This document shows, piece after piece, positions 17,801-25,204 of a DNA stretch of 39,472 bases. The translations under genes and the position numbers were made by a program. The notes under the pieces are model-generated. The model searched no databases. It was not told the origin of the DNA and was given only the letters and a program-made list of their open reading frames with translations. The first letter of the stretch is position 1. Each line of letters begins with the position of its first letter. Source of the DNA: an uncultured Porphyromonas sp. (GTDB lineage: Bacteria > Bacteroidota > Bacteroidia > Bacteroidales > Porphyromonadaceae); assembly GCA_900539765.1 (NCBI GenBank), contig UQDF01000015.1, forward strand, positions 1-39,472. Reading direction: 5' to 3'.

Positions 17801-17964
17801 GGGAGCTCTACGCACCGCTAGGCATCACCATCATCGGAGGTCTCCTGATCTCTATGCTCGTGACGCTCATCTTGGTGCCGACGGCCTATGCGGCTATGCA
17901 CCAGCGCAAGCTCAATAGAGAGCGCAGAGTAACTAGATTGAGGAAACATGTTGAGAATAACTAG
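14824..17964 (+). CDS. RND-family inner-membrane efflux permease (AcrB-like)
   Basis: A 1046-residue permease of normal RND length with twelve membrane helices: one near the N-terminus, a cluster at about 340-550 and one at about 865-1030, with two large periplasmic loops. The TM4 motif is GMVVDNAIVVLEN, with Asp399 matching the first of AcrB's paired proton-relay aspartates and Asn400 replacing the second. In TM10 the motif is GIVVNNGIVLVDY, with Asn937 where AcrB has its relay Lys. These changes are common outside the classic AcrB branch and suggest a different proton path rather than loss of function. It probably exports hydrophobic compounds or drugs; a metal-ion substrate is less likely. 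A PII-like gene follows directly. Confidence 0.93.
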   Translation: MKLPEFGVKRPIAAAMIFVAILVIGVFSLTKLPLDLMPNMEFPSLTVITVYPGASAIEVEEQVSKPLEAVLSSAENLVEIKSISKENVSFIQLRYEWEEDITAAANNARDLLELVKSRMPSQAYTPIIYKINASMMPILGYAVNADENYNGLEDIVEDQIASALRKVDGVGTVIYLGQPEREIRVEIDPTRMQAYGMSVAQLSMMLKANNVNVPSGFVTEGAYDFSVRMPGKYESVEELENTVIKAVNGKVVRIKDVATVRDTFKETDASASNHIGKGIALLVQKQSGANTVDVVDAVRAEITEIQKDLPSDVQIFEVIGSDELVTSSINNLSSSIWYALLFVTLVVLLFLREWKSSLIVFLTMPVSLISAFIVMGLLGYTINIFSLVALVIAIGMVVDNAIVVLENITQHIERGAMPKQAAMFGASEMGLAIAASTLTTIVVFLPLVFMGGIVGVMFKQLAVLTVTCMITSLFTALALTPMLSSVLLKPAPRNGESKKHGKLYNWSERMFQSIERVYRNFLGWAVFHKGITLVSALVIFAIVLLLGKAVGTDYIPDIDAGSISVQFETEQGTSHALTEQVGNQIVELLQEQVPEITEGGIASISGQTEDGALTAVGFKEGKNIGTIFCHLKPVDERKRSSQQIADDIRPLIEAIPEIEKVTVSGGSAMATALTGNRAPIEFVVYGKNLDEMNEIAFEIERKAKEHPEFTNVEALVSTGNREVHILVDKDKASQMALNPGMIGLQVRENLYGAKAGAYTEDGTDYDIRIQYAPDYRNSISKLREMQVTNLLGQQVPLIAVADIQEKEGPVQIERLTQQRYVKVTSNLNGVSLGDGAKIAEQIIDDLETPQGVTVSLGGQVEDQGDTFSSLTLIFIIGLLLVFMVMAAQFESLLDPFIILFAIPFTLVGVILAFLITGTTLSVVTFIGLIMLVGIVVNNGIVLVDYSNMLVRRGYTIRDAVMESGRSRLRPVLMTSMTTILGMLPMALSRGMGRELYAPLGITIIGGLLISMLVTLILVPTAYAAMHQRKLNRERRVTRLRKHVENN

Positions 17965-17965
17965 T

Positions 17966-18316
17966 ATGAGATTTATATATATCACCTGCAATGTCAGTAT
18001 GCAGGAGCAGATGGAGTCGCTCCTGCGGGAGCTGAAGATAAGCGTCTACCAAGTCATCCCGAAGGCACTCGCTGAGAGCAACTTCGACATCCCGCACAAG
18101 GACACCGCCGTATGGCCAGGGTTCAACACATGCCTGCTGGTGCAGGAGGCAGACGTCACCAAGAGCGACGCCCTCCTGGAGCGGATCCGCGAGATGAATG
18201 CTCAGGCATACAACAACAGCGAGCTCGTCGCTGCATACCTTTGGTCTGTCGATGACCACGTAGCGCCCGAGCCCATCACGCCCGTGCAGGAGCGTGACCC
18301 ATTAAGTGGAGCGTAA
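17966..18316 (+). CDS. PII-like (GlnB-superfamily) small protein linked to the RND pump
   Basis: The ATG at 17966, one base after the permease stop, gives a 116-residue protein starting MRFIYITCN. A start at 17948 would overlap the permease, and I prefer the shorter form. Strand and helix order fits a PII fold: beta1 (RFIYITCNV), alpha1 (MQEQMESLLRELK), beta2 with a possible T-loop (YQVIPKALAES to AVWPGFN), beta3 (NTCLLVQEA), alpha2 (KSDALLERIREMNAQ) and beta4 (ELVAAYLWSV). Such proteins bind small effectors as trimers. PII-like proteins encoded beside RND pumps have been noted in other bacteria. It could gate the pump or sense its cargo. Fold assignment is by pattern only, without structure or search. 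Confidence 0.6.
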   Translation: MRFIYITCNVSMQEQMESLLRELKISVYQVIPKALAESNFDIPHKDTAVWPGFNTCLLVQEADVTKSDALLERIREMNAQAYNNSELVAAYLWSVDDHVAPEPITPVQERDPLSGA

Positions 18317-18343
18317 GGCTACATTTAGTATGTGATTGGAGAG

Positions 18344-18380
18344 GATGCGTCAGAGTCGTTTGTACTCTGGCGCATCTTTG
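18344..18380 (+). terminator. Terminator of the two-component/efflux operon
   Basis: GATGCGTCAGAGT (18344-18356) pairs with ACTCTGGCGCATC (18364-18376), with one G-T pair and a 7-base loop, followed by TTTG. It marks the end of the gene string begun at 10321. Confidence 0.75.
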
Positions 18381-18590
18381 TATGTATAGACCTCTGTGCA
18401 GTTCGCTCCGACAGACTCTAGTCTTAAAAAAATGCTCTCCGAGAATAGTTTTTCAGCGGGAGAAGAGCCCCCTATTTCAAGCTTCCTATAGCATTGGACA
18501 GCAATGCTCAAAAAACGAATTAACATTTCGCAGATCGAAGAAGACAAATGATAGCACGAATTTGTCAACAGAGATCCTAAATATTCCTGC
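18381..18590. other. Regulatory gap before the fimbrial genes
   Basis: No gene is visible. The gap contains a perfect 7-bp hairpin AGCATTG (18490-18496)/CAATGCT (18502-18508) with loop GACAG, followed by an A-run. This could be a regulator site upstream of the fimbrial promoter. No inverted repeats suggesting an invertible promoter were found. Confidence 0.4.
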
Positions 18591-18598
18591 TACCTTTG
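18591..18598 (+). promoter_or_regulatory. -7 box for the fimbrial cluster
   Basis: TACCTTTG followed by CA matches the Bacteroidales -7 box, 80 bases before the preferred start at 18678. TTTG at 18561-18564 is too far away (26 bp) for a normal -33, so an activator may be needed. No other -7 match was seen before the next six genes. Confidence 0.5.
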
Positions 18599-18677
18599 CA
18601 TCAGAATTTCGGAAGAAGTTTGTCTTTTGATGAGTTTTTGCAATTCTCCGTATACACCCATACGCTTTATCTATCTT

Positions 18678-19274
18678 ATGATGCATCACTATCGTAACAC
18701 ACAGAGGGCACTCCTAGCCCTCCTCACAGGTTGCCTTCTGCTCCTACTGCCCGCACAGGGGGAGGCGCAAAAGGTAGCTGGCAAGGTCAACCTCCTCTAC
18801 GGAGCCACCACAGCACCAAACGCTGCTGCCGAGTTTAGACTAGGCAAGCAACTCACGCTAGAGATAGGTGGCGGCGGTAGCCTATGGGCCTTTGACGAGG
18901 ACACACGTTACAAGCATTGGCTACTCCAGCCAGAACTACGCTGGTGGGCTTGTGATGTCTTCAATGGTCACTTCCTGGGACTACACCTCCACACAGGGCA
19001 ATTTAATATAGGAGGTATCAACATCCCCGTTGGGAGGCTCAAGACACTCAACAATCATCGCTTCCAGGGTTACTTCTATGGTGCAGGGCTATCTTATGGC
19101 TATCAGTGGATACTCAGCAAGCATTGGAACGTAGAGACCTCCATAGGAGGTGGCTACGCACGCATACAGTATGAGAAGTTTCCCTGCGCTACTTGTGGTA
19201 CCAAGGAGGCTGAGGGAGCACACAACTACTGGGGTGTGACACGCGCCACGATGTCGCTCATATATCTCTTTTAA
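18678..19274 (+). CDS. DUF3575 family protein of the fimbrial cluster
   Basis: From the ATG at 18678 the protein is 198 residues with a clear signal peptide ending at GEA. Upstream extension uses a TTG at 18627 and breaks the signal, so I reject it. It carries the DUF3575 pattern: KVNLLYGATTAPNAAAEF, KHWLLQPELRWWACDVFNGHFLGLH, GYFYGAGLSYGYQW and a final strand SLIYLF. This is a small outer-membrane barrel. In Bacteroidales, DUF3575 genes commonly precede DUF3868 and fimbrial-subunit genes, as here. The role may be assembly or localisation of the fibre, but it is not established. It lies 20 bp before the next gene. Confidence 0.85.
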   Translation: MMHHYRNTQRALLALLTGCLLLLLPAQGEAQKVAGKVNLLYGATTAPNAAAEFRLGKQLTLEIGGGGSLWAFDEDTRYKHWLLQPELRWWACDVFNGHFLGLHLHTGQFNIGGINIPVGRLKTLNNHRFQGYFYGAGLSYGYQWILSKHWNVETSIGGGYARIQYEKFPCATCGTKEAEGAHNYWGVTRATMSLIYLF

Positions 19275-19294
19275 ACTAGACGAACAGCTTGACT

Positions 19295-20761
19295 ATGAAC
19301 AAGATTAAATACGCCCTAGTGGCCATATCACTGCTACTGACGCTCCCAGCGACTCTCGCAGCTCAGACGCCTTATATCCACCAGATCTCTGTAGATCATG
19401 TAGAGGTAAGCAAAGCGACAGACATCGTGACCGTCCAGATGGAGATCGTCCTCGATGGGCTTAACCTCCGCTCCAACGATCTGCTACGTCTTTCACCCGC
19501 CCTGCGTATGAAGGATAGTGGTGAGGTGGTGGAGCTACTACCCCCAGTGCAGATCGAGGGGCGTAAGCGTAGCATCGTACAGGAGCGCAAAGCTTCTACT
19601 GGTATTCGTGACGAGTGGGACACAGAGGCGCTACAGTCACTCCGCCGTAAGAATGGTTCCGCCCAGCGAGTCACCTATAGCTACACCATCCCCCGCAAGG
19701 AGTGGATGAGTCAGACCGATCTACTCTTGGTGGAGCGTGTCTACGGCTGCTCCGACTGCTTCAAGCTCGAGGAGTCACAGGTACTTCGCACCCCCTTCCT
19801 TACAGATCCCTACCAGCCTAACTATCAGCTCTCCTATATCGTCCCAGCGGTAGAGCCAGTCAAGGCACGTGCCGACAAGCATACAGCGGTACTCAACTTC
19901 CGCTGTGACAAGCATGACCTAGACCCCAACTACAAGAGCAATGGTCAGATACTTGCTGAGGTGCGCAAGGTGATGGATGAGATCACGGGAGACAAGAATA
20001 TCAAGGTGACGCAACTCTCCGTCGTAGGTTACGCATCTCCCGAGGGTAGCTTCAGCCACAATAAGGCACTCGCTGAGCGCCGCTCGAACTCCTTCGCTCA
20101 GTACCTAGCGCAGCGCTACAGCCTACCGACCAATCAGCTACAAGTATCAGGATATGGTGAGGACTGGGTCAAGACGCGTGAGGTCATTGAGGCTTCCTTC
20201 ATACAGGACAAGGATGAGATACTCCGCATCATTGACGAGGTCGAAAAGCCAGATGCGCGTGACGCTCATCTCAAGCGGCTCTCCCGTGGCGAGACTTATA
20301 AGGTTATGCTACGTGACTACTATCCGCAGATACGTCGCACGGAGTACACGGTCGCTTATGAGGTCAAGGCGTTTGACGTCGCCGAGGCACGTGAGATCAT
20401 CAAGGTCAATCCACGCCTGCTCAGTCTCAACGAGATGTATCTTGTCGCTAAGAGCTATCCAGCCGACTCGCCCGAGTTCAAGCAGGTCTTTGACATAGCC
20501 ACACGTATGTATCCCGATGAGCCAGTAGCTATCATCAACGCTAGTGCCTCTGACATCGAGGCAGGTAGCTATCAGGTCGCCATAGATCGTCTGAGCAAGC
20601 TACAGCACAATCCCAGTGCACTCAATAATATAGGTGTCGCCTACAGCAAGCTAGGCAACTACGAGCAGGCTAAGAGTTACCTTGAGCAGGCCAAGGCACA
20701 GGGTAGCCAAGAGGCTGCAGCCAATCTAGTCGAGCTAGAGAAGCTCCTACAAAGCTTGTAA
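19295..20761 (+). CDS. DUF3868 and OmpA-like protein with C-terminal TPR
   Basis: A 488-residue exported protein (signal peptide ending LAA). The ATG at 19295 is used instead of the TTG at 19289. Order: DUF3868 at about 25-170, OmpA C-terminal-like domain at about 195-290 and TPR-like repeats at the end (NPSALNNIGVAYSKLGNYEQ). In the OmpA-like motif, GYASPEGS at 245-252 has Ser248 where OmpA has the peptidoglycan-binding Asp, while the downstream Arg pair (AERRS) is kept. It could attach to the cell wall weakly or bind another partner. Genes of this type accompany Mfa/Fim fimbrial loci in Bacteroidales, so assembly or anchoring is the likely job. Confidence 0.85.
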   Translation: MNKIKYALVAISLLLTLPATLAAQTPYIHQISVDHVEVSKATDIVTVQMEIVLDGLNLRSNDLLRLSPALRMKDSGEVVELLPPVQIEGRKRSIVQERKASTGIRDEWDTEALQSLRRKNGSAQRVTYSYTIPRKEWMSQTDLLLVERVYGCSDCFKLEESQVLRTPFLTDPYQPNYQLSYIVPAVEPVKARADKHTAVLNFRCDKHDLDPNYKSNGQILAEVRKVMDEITGDKNIKVTQLSVVGYASPEGSFSHNKALAERRSNSFAQYLAQRYSLPTNQLQVSGYGEDWVKTREVIEASFIQDKDEILRIIDEVEKPDARDAHLKRLSRGETYKVMLRDYYPQIRRTEYTVAYEVKAFDVAEAREIIKVNPRLLSLNEMYLVAKSYPADSPEFKQVFDIATRMYPDEPVAIINASASDIEAGSYQVAIDRLSKLQHNPSALNNIGVAYSKLGNYEQAKSYLEQAKAQGSQEAAANLVELEKLLQSL

Positions 20762-20845
20762 CACCCTCCCATAATATAATAGGAGACAAACTTCAATACA
20801 AAGAACTTAAACAGTACTTCATAATAACTATCTAATCAACTAACA

Positions 20846-22354
20846 ATGATGAAACTAAGAATGAGAACAGCGCTTCTTGCCTCTGCAGCACTCCTGCTCG
20901 GGCTAGCAAGCTGCAAGAGTGACAGACAAGAGGCTGCACTCCAAAACGGTCAATGCGACACCTACGTAGGTGTCTCCGTACGCTTCCCAGCACCTGAGAC
21001 GCGTGATCTACCTGAGGACTACAACGAATTAGGTGAGTGGCAGGGTCGTGACGTGATCAAGAAGATCAAGGTGTACGTAGCCACCACTTCTAATGGTGCC
21101 ACCACGATCAGCTCAGATCAATTCACCGAGGCTAACTTCGGTGGTATCAACAACGGAATCCTCGCTCCTAACCTCGCTGTAGAGGCTAAGTCTGGTGACA
21201 AGGTAAAGATCTACGTTGTCATCAACGATATGGCGGGCAAGGTCACAACCCTCCTCGATGGTAAGACTGGCGATGGAGCTGCGTTTGACGCTGAGTTCAA
21301 GAAGGCTGTCGCTACGGTTGCTGCTATCGCAGATGTAGCTAAGTACGACGCTGAGAAGGATATCGTCCTAATGACCAATGAGACCGCTCCTGAGGACACG
21401 ACGATCGCACCCAACATCAGCAAGGAAGACGCTATCGGTGGTAAGGCTAACCGTGTCGAGGTGAAGGTATCACGTGTCGCTTCTCGTGCTATCGCTACTG
21501 TAGACGATGAGGTTGTCAAGACAATCGATATCAAGCGCACCTTCACAGATGCTAAGGGTAAAACATCTGAGTCAACGACTGCAACGGTTACCGTCAAGGA
21601 TATTATGTATCAGGTAACTGGTAGCGCACTACAGTTCAACGTCCTAGAGGATCGCACGGACTGGAAGGTCGCAGCTCCTGTCTATGACTTCACTCCTACA
21701 TCTAAGGATTGGATCGCTCTAGCTACCGAGGGTAAAGACAAGATGCTCTTCTCTGATGCTGAGGGTTACAAGGCAGCTCTCACTGCAACCGATAACAGCC
21801 TTGATAACGTCAAGAAAGCGCTAGGTCAGGAGACGTTTAGCAAGTTTGTCCTCCCTGTCACACACGCTAAGGGCAACTACAAGAAGGGCAACACGACTAT
21901 GTTCGAGATCAAGGCTACCTTCACCGTAGACCAGATTGATGGTGCTGCTCCTGCAGGTGCCGATGCTCAGACTGTTTACCTAGGTCTATCTGATGGTAAG
22001 TTCTACTCTTCCAAGGCAAAGGCTGAGGCTATGGATGTCACCGTAACTGGCACCGAGTACGAGAAGAAGCAGAGCGCTAAGGAGTACAAGAACGGTGAGA
22101 TGTACTACTACATCTGGCTGAACCCAGACGTTCAGTACAGCGATAAGACCAAGACGATCAGCGAGTCTCCTACGGTACGCAACCAGGTCTACCATGCACA
22201 CATCACAGGCTTCGGCGAGATGGGTGTAGCAGACAAGGATGAGATCAACCCCGATGAGGAGCTCGAGACGAAGAAGACTCACCTCTCTGTACAGCTACGC
22301 GTACTCCCCTGGACGATCCACAGCTATACGGTAGATCTTGTCAACCGTTACTAA
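20846..22354 (+). CDS. Mfa1-like major fimbrial subunit (type V pilin) lipoprotein
   Basis: A 502-residue pilin precursor with lipobox ASC (Cys23). After lipidation, type V pilins are cut by a trypsin-like protease after a basic residue about 45-55 from the start. Arg53 in PAPETRDLPED is a good candidate, by analogy with P. gingivalis Mfa1 and FimA. The body has the two-domain beta-rich pattern, with the core KKIKVYVAT strand early and a conserved end QLRVLPWTIHSYTVDLVNRY. The gene is followed by a strong terminator before the anchor gene, as expected for a highly expressed subunit. Alternate codons are not unusual compared with neighbours. Confidence 0.88.
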   Translation: MMKLRMRTALLASAALLLGLASCKSDRQEAALQNGQCDTYVGVSVRFPAPETRDLPEDYNELGEWQGRDVIKKIKVYVATTSNGATTISSDQFTEANFGGINNGILAPNLAVEAKSGDKVKIYVVINDMAGKVTTLLDGKTGDGAAFDAEFKKAVATVAAIADVAKYDAEKDIVLMTNETAPEDTTIAPNISKEDAIGGKANRVEVKVSRVASRAIATVDDEVVKTIDIKRTFTDAKGKTSESTTATVTVKDIMYQVTGSALQFNVLEDRTDWKVAAPVYDFTPTSKDWIALATEGKDKMLFSDAEGYKAALTATDNSLDNVKKALGQETFSKFVLPVTHAKGNYKKGNTTMFEIKATFTVDQIDGAAPAGADAQTVYLGLSDGKFYSSKAKAEAMDVTVTGTEYEKKQSAKEYKNGEMYYYIWLNPDVQYSDKTKTISESPTVRNQVYHAHITGFGEMGVADKDEINPDEELETKKTHLSVQLRVLPWTIHSYTVDLVNRY

Positions 22355-22405
22355 TCAATCGACCCAGCATCTCTATCCAAATAGAAGCTGAGTAGATCGC
22401 ACAAC

Positions 22406-22468
22406 GACTACAGGGGGCGTTAGGCTCCCGCTTACTGAGGTGTCAAGGCCCCCTGTAGTCTTTTTCTT
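22406..22468 (+). terminator. Strong hairpin terminator between pilin and anchor genes
   Basis: GACTACAGGGGGC (22406-22418) and GCCCCCTGTAGTC (22448-22460) form a perfect 13-bp stem, followed by TTTTTCTT. The loop is 29 bases. Partial read-through would make much more pilin than anchor mRNA. Confidence 0.85.
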
Positions 22469-22493
22469 ATCACTTGTATCAAACATCAGAGCT

Positions 22494-23480
22494 ATGAATA
22501 GGGTTCACCATATTATACTTCCCTTACTTACTCTCCTAGCACTCACCACCTCTTGTAGCAAGATCATCTATGAGGATCTAGAGGAGTGTCCTCAGGGAGT
22601 GTACATCAGTTTTTACAATCAGACTCCCTGTATGGAGGCACCAGAGACAGTGGGTGAGGTAAATGGGCTGTATGTCTTCGCCTTTGACCTAAACGATGTG
22701 CTAGTCACAGTCAGGAAGGTGACAGGATGGGTGGATCTGACTGAAGCTTACAAGGTCGAGCTACCTCCTGTCGAGAAGGGACAGTACTCCTTCATCGCAT
22801 GGGGAGGCACGGCTGACCAATACTTCACTTTTGAAAACTTCGTAGAGGGCACGACGACCAAAAAAGATGTCATGCTACGCCTACGGGCCGAGAATGATAA
22901 AGCCATCAGTCTCGGAGAGCATAAAGTGTGGCAAGGAGAGAGTCGCGTCATCTCTCTACCAGACCGCAAGGAGTATGGTACGGTATTTGGCGAGGTCGCT
23001 ATCAATATGCTTGAGGTGACGAACCGCATCAACATCACCCTACGACTCCACGAGAGCGTACAAGACCGCTACAACATTGACGACTTTGACATATTGGCCT
23101 ACTCGGCCGACGGCTCCTACCTCATCAATAGGAGGATGCCTCTAGACAATCCTACACTCAACTACCCAGGCGTAGAGCTATACAGAGACAAGGTCGCTAG
23201 GACCCTCTCCTTCACACTTATGGAACTCAAGACGGGCTACCACAACCTTCTACGCTTACACAATAAGAAAGAGAAGAAAGACTTCCTCGAGCAGGATCTC
23301 CTCGGTAAGGTCATACTAGAGAACCCCAACGTAAATCTAGAGTGTACCCACGACTTCGACATCGTCCTAGAGCTCGAAGACAAGTGTAAGGATTGTCCTG
23401 ACAATAACCTGGTAATCAACATCTTCATCAACAACTATCAGATTCACTCCTTTGCAGTCAATCTGACCAATAGATACTAA
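22494..23480 (+). CDS. Mfa2/FimB-like fimbrial anchor lipoprotein
   Basis: From the ATG at 22494 the protein is 328 residues with lipobox TTSC (Cys21). The longer frame starting at a GTG lies inside the terminator and is rejected. It shows the FimB/Mfa2 pattern: CPQGVYISFYNQTPC, GLYVFAFDLNDVLV, a middle TGWVDLTEAYKVELPPVEKGQYSFIAWGG and a conserved end INIFINNYQIHSFAVNLTNRY. In P. gingivalis, Mfa2 and FimB anchor and limit the length of fibres at the outer membrane. There is no recognised -7 box in front, so expression probably comes from read-through of the terminator upstream. Confidence 0.87.
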   Translation: MNRVHHIILPLLTLLALTTSCSKIIYEDLEECPQGVYISFYNQTPCMEAPETVGEVNGLYVFAFDLNDVLVTVRKVTGWVDLTEAYKVELPPVEKGQYSFIAWGGTADQYFTFENFVEGTTTKKDVMLRLRAENDKAISLGEHKVWQGESRVISLPDRKEYGTVFGEVAINMLEVTNRINITLRLHESVQDRYNIDDFDILAYSADGSYLINRRMPLDNPTLNYPGVELYRDKVARTLSFTLMELKTGYHNLLRLHNKKEKKDFLEQDLLGKVILENPNVNLECTHDFDIVLELEDKCKDCPDNNLVINIFINNYQIHSFAVNLTNRY

Positions 23481-23543
23481 GGGTATACCACTCCCTCAAA
23501 CTATCCATCACTTCCCTAACACAAATATAGCTCTCAGCTTATT

Positions 23544-25196
23544 ATGTCTCGCAATACATTATACATCACACTCCTAGCTCTTCTCAGCAGCACGCTACTA
23601 TCTGTATCGTGCCAGCGGATGAACGGAGGAGCCGTGCCGGACGATGATCCTAGTCGGATCACCTGTCTGCGCTTTTCGATGGCTGGGATAGAACTCCCGA
23701 ACGCATCTCTGCGTGAGCAGGGCGACTATCCCTCTATACAGTCTGACCCTAAGGACTACGAAGACTATGTAGGCGAGCTAGCAGTCTTGATCTATAAGGT
23801 GGAAGCTTCGGATGCTCAGAGTAAACTCGTCAAGAGCCACTTCACGACAGAGCAATCCTTCCTTATGGAGCTACAGCCCGAGGAGGGGGCTAGGTATCAC
23901 TTTTGCTTTGTGGCAAACTATCCTGAGAGCTGGAGGAATACGCTCCAAGGTTTGACATCTTATGCTGATCTGAAGAGGACCCTACAACATCTCGAGAGCT
24001 TTCAGAGTCGTGACTCGGGTACCCCTCTCTACAATGGTGCCGTTATGAACGGCACGGAGAAGAGCCTCTTCCCGATGGCGCGTATCTATGAGAACCAAGA
24101 GATACCCACTGGAGGAAGCGTCTCCACACCCAAGCCCTTTACTCCGACGACAAATATGTCGAAGCCTCTCGAGCCTGTCAGCAATTGGCCTGACAGCCCT
24201 GAGAAGGGTACGAAGCAACAGACGGTCAATCTAGTTCGCTCCTCTGCCAAGATCAGCCTCAACCTGACGGGAGATGGGGTTAGCAAGATCAAGAGCATTA
24301 AGATCTGCAATGTAGCTACGCAGCACTCCTTTATGGAGAATAGTGAGTCTGCCTCTGTAGCTTTAACCGAAAAGCCTTTTAATGGTAGTGGCTCCATCAC
24401 GGGCAATAGCTTCCAATCGAAGATATACATCCCAGAGCGACTCCTCGGCGAAGGCTCAGCTACATTAGGGTGGAATTCGGACAGTGATACCCCCATCGGC
24501 ACTCCCAGCTACATACAGATAGAGATGGTGAGTGGGGTCGTGCACAAGATTCCCATCATCACCAACCAGAACACACGGAATATGACCCCAGGGTCGGAAT
24601 ACTCCTACCTAGATGTAGCCTATGGCAACGTACCTAGCAACCATGCCAACTACAGCATCGTACGTAACCACCACTATCAGTACGATCTCAACGTACCAGC
24701 CGATGGTAAGTATCTAATCATAAACTTTAAGGTGATGCCGTGGCGACTGGTTGAGTCTGAGATGCAGTTCACACAACCAGAGTATACGTGTACACTCAAG
24801 GTCGTCGATGCAACAACCAATGCTACCAAACGAACCTTAGACGATATTTCTCAGGAGGTATTCCTCTCACCCAACGAGATCGTCGAGGTGACCTTTGAGA
24901 TCACTAAGCCCGTAGGCGCTATTTGGTCAGCCTCCATCACGAACGGACTGAACTACCTCTTTACGGGGGATACCTACGATCAGGTAGTAGAGCCAGATAT
25001 CGTCGGTCAAATTCCTCCACAAACCTACACATTCCAGATCAAACCCCGACAGGAGTTTACCTCTGAGCCATACTACACTCAGTTTTACATCACGGTCGAT
25101 GGCAAGGAGCTAAACTTAGATCCACACAGAGCTAAAGACAGCTATATGGATGGCGGAGGCTCTCAGCGGTGGCGTATCAAACAAGTAATGTACTAA
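23544..25196 (+). CDS. Accessory fimbrial lipoprotein (Mfa3/FimC-like position)
   Basis: A 550-residue lipoprotein (lipobox SVSC, Cys23). The N-terminal half has fimbrial-subunit features (YVGELAVLIYKVEASDAQSKL, RYHFCFVANYP) and a middle domain with VNLVRSSAKISLNLTGDGV, the usual RSAAKI-type strand of accessory subunits. A later VMPWRLVES stretch resembles the conserved end of the pilins. The C-terminal region has a further Ig-like domain (TYTCTLKVVDATTN to QFYITVDGKEL). Its position after the anchor gene suggests an accessory or tip-adaptor subunit. A specific named ortholog cannot be chosen from the sequence alone. Confidence 0.75.
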   Translation: MSRNTLYITLLALLSSTLLSVSCQRMNGGAVPDDDPSRITCLRFSMAGIELPNASLREQGDYPSIQSDPKDYEDYVGELAVLIYKVEASDAQSKLVKSHFTTEQSFLMELQPEEGARYHFCFVANYPESWRNTLQGLTSYADLKRTLQHLESFQSRDSGTPLYNGAVMNGTEKSLFPMARIYENQEIPTGGSVSTPKPFTPTTNMSKPLEPVSNWPDSPEKGTKQQTVNLVRSSAKISLNLTGDGVSKIKSIKICNVATQHSFMENSESASVALTEKPFNGSGSITGNSFQSKIYIPERLLGEGSATLGWNSDSDTPIGTPSYIQIEMVSGVVHKIPIITNQNTRNMTPGSEYSYLDVAYGNVPSNHANYSIVRNHHYQYDLNVPADGKYLIINFKVMPWRLVESEMQFTQPEYTCTLKVVDATTNATKRTLDDISQEVFLSPNEIVEVTFEITKPVGAIWSASITNGLNYLFTGDTYDQVVEPDIVGQIPPQTYTFQIKPRQEFTSEPYYTQFYITVDGKELNLDPHRAKDSYMDGGGSQRWRIKQVMY

Positions 25197-25204
25197 GACT
25201 CGCA

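Noticed and set aside
18381..18677. Invertible fimbrial promoter
   Set aside because: No pair of inverted repeats flanks the -7 box, and no invertase gene is close.
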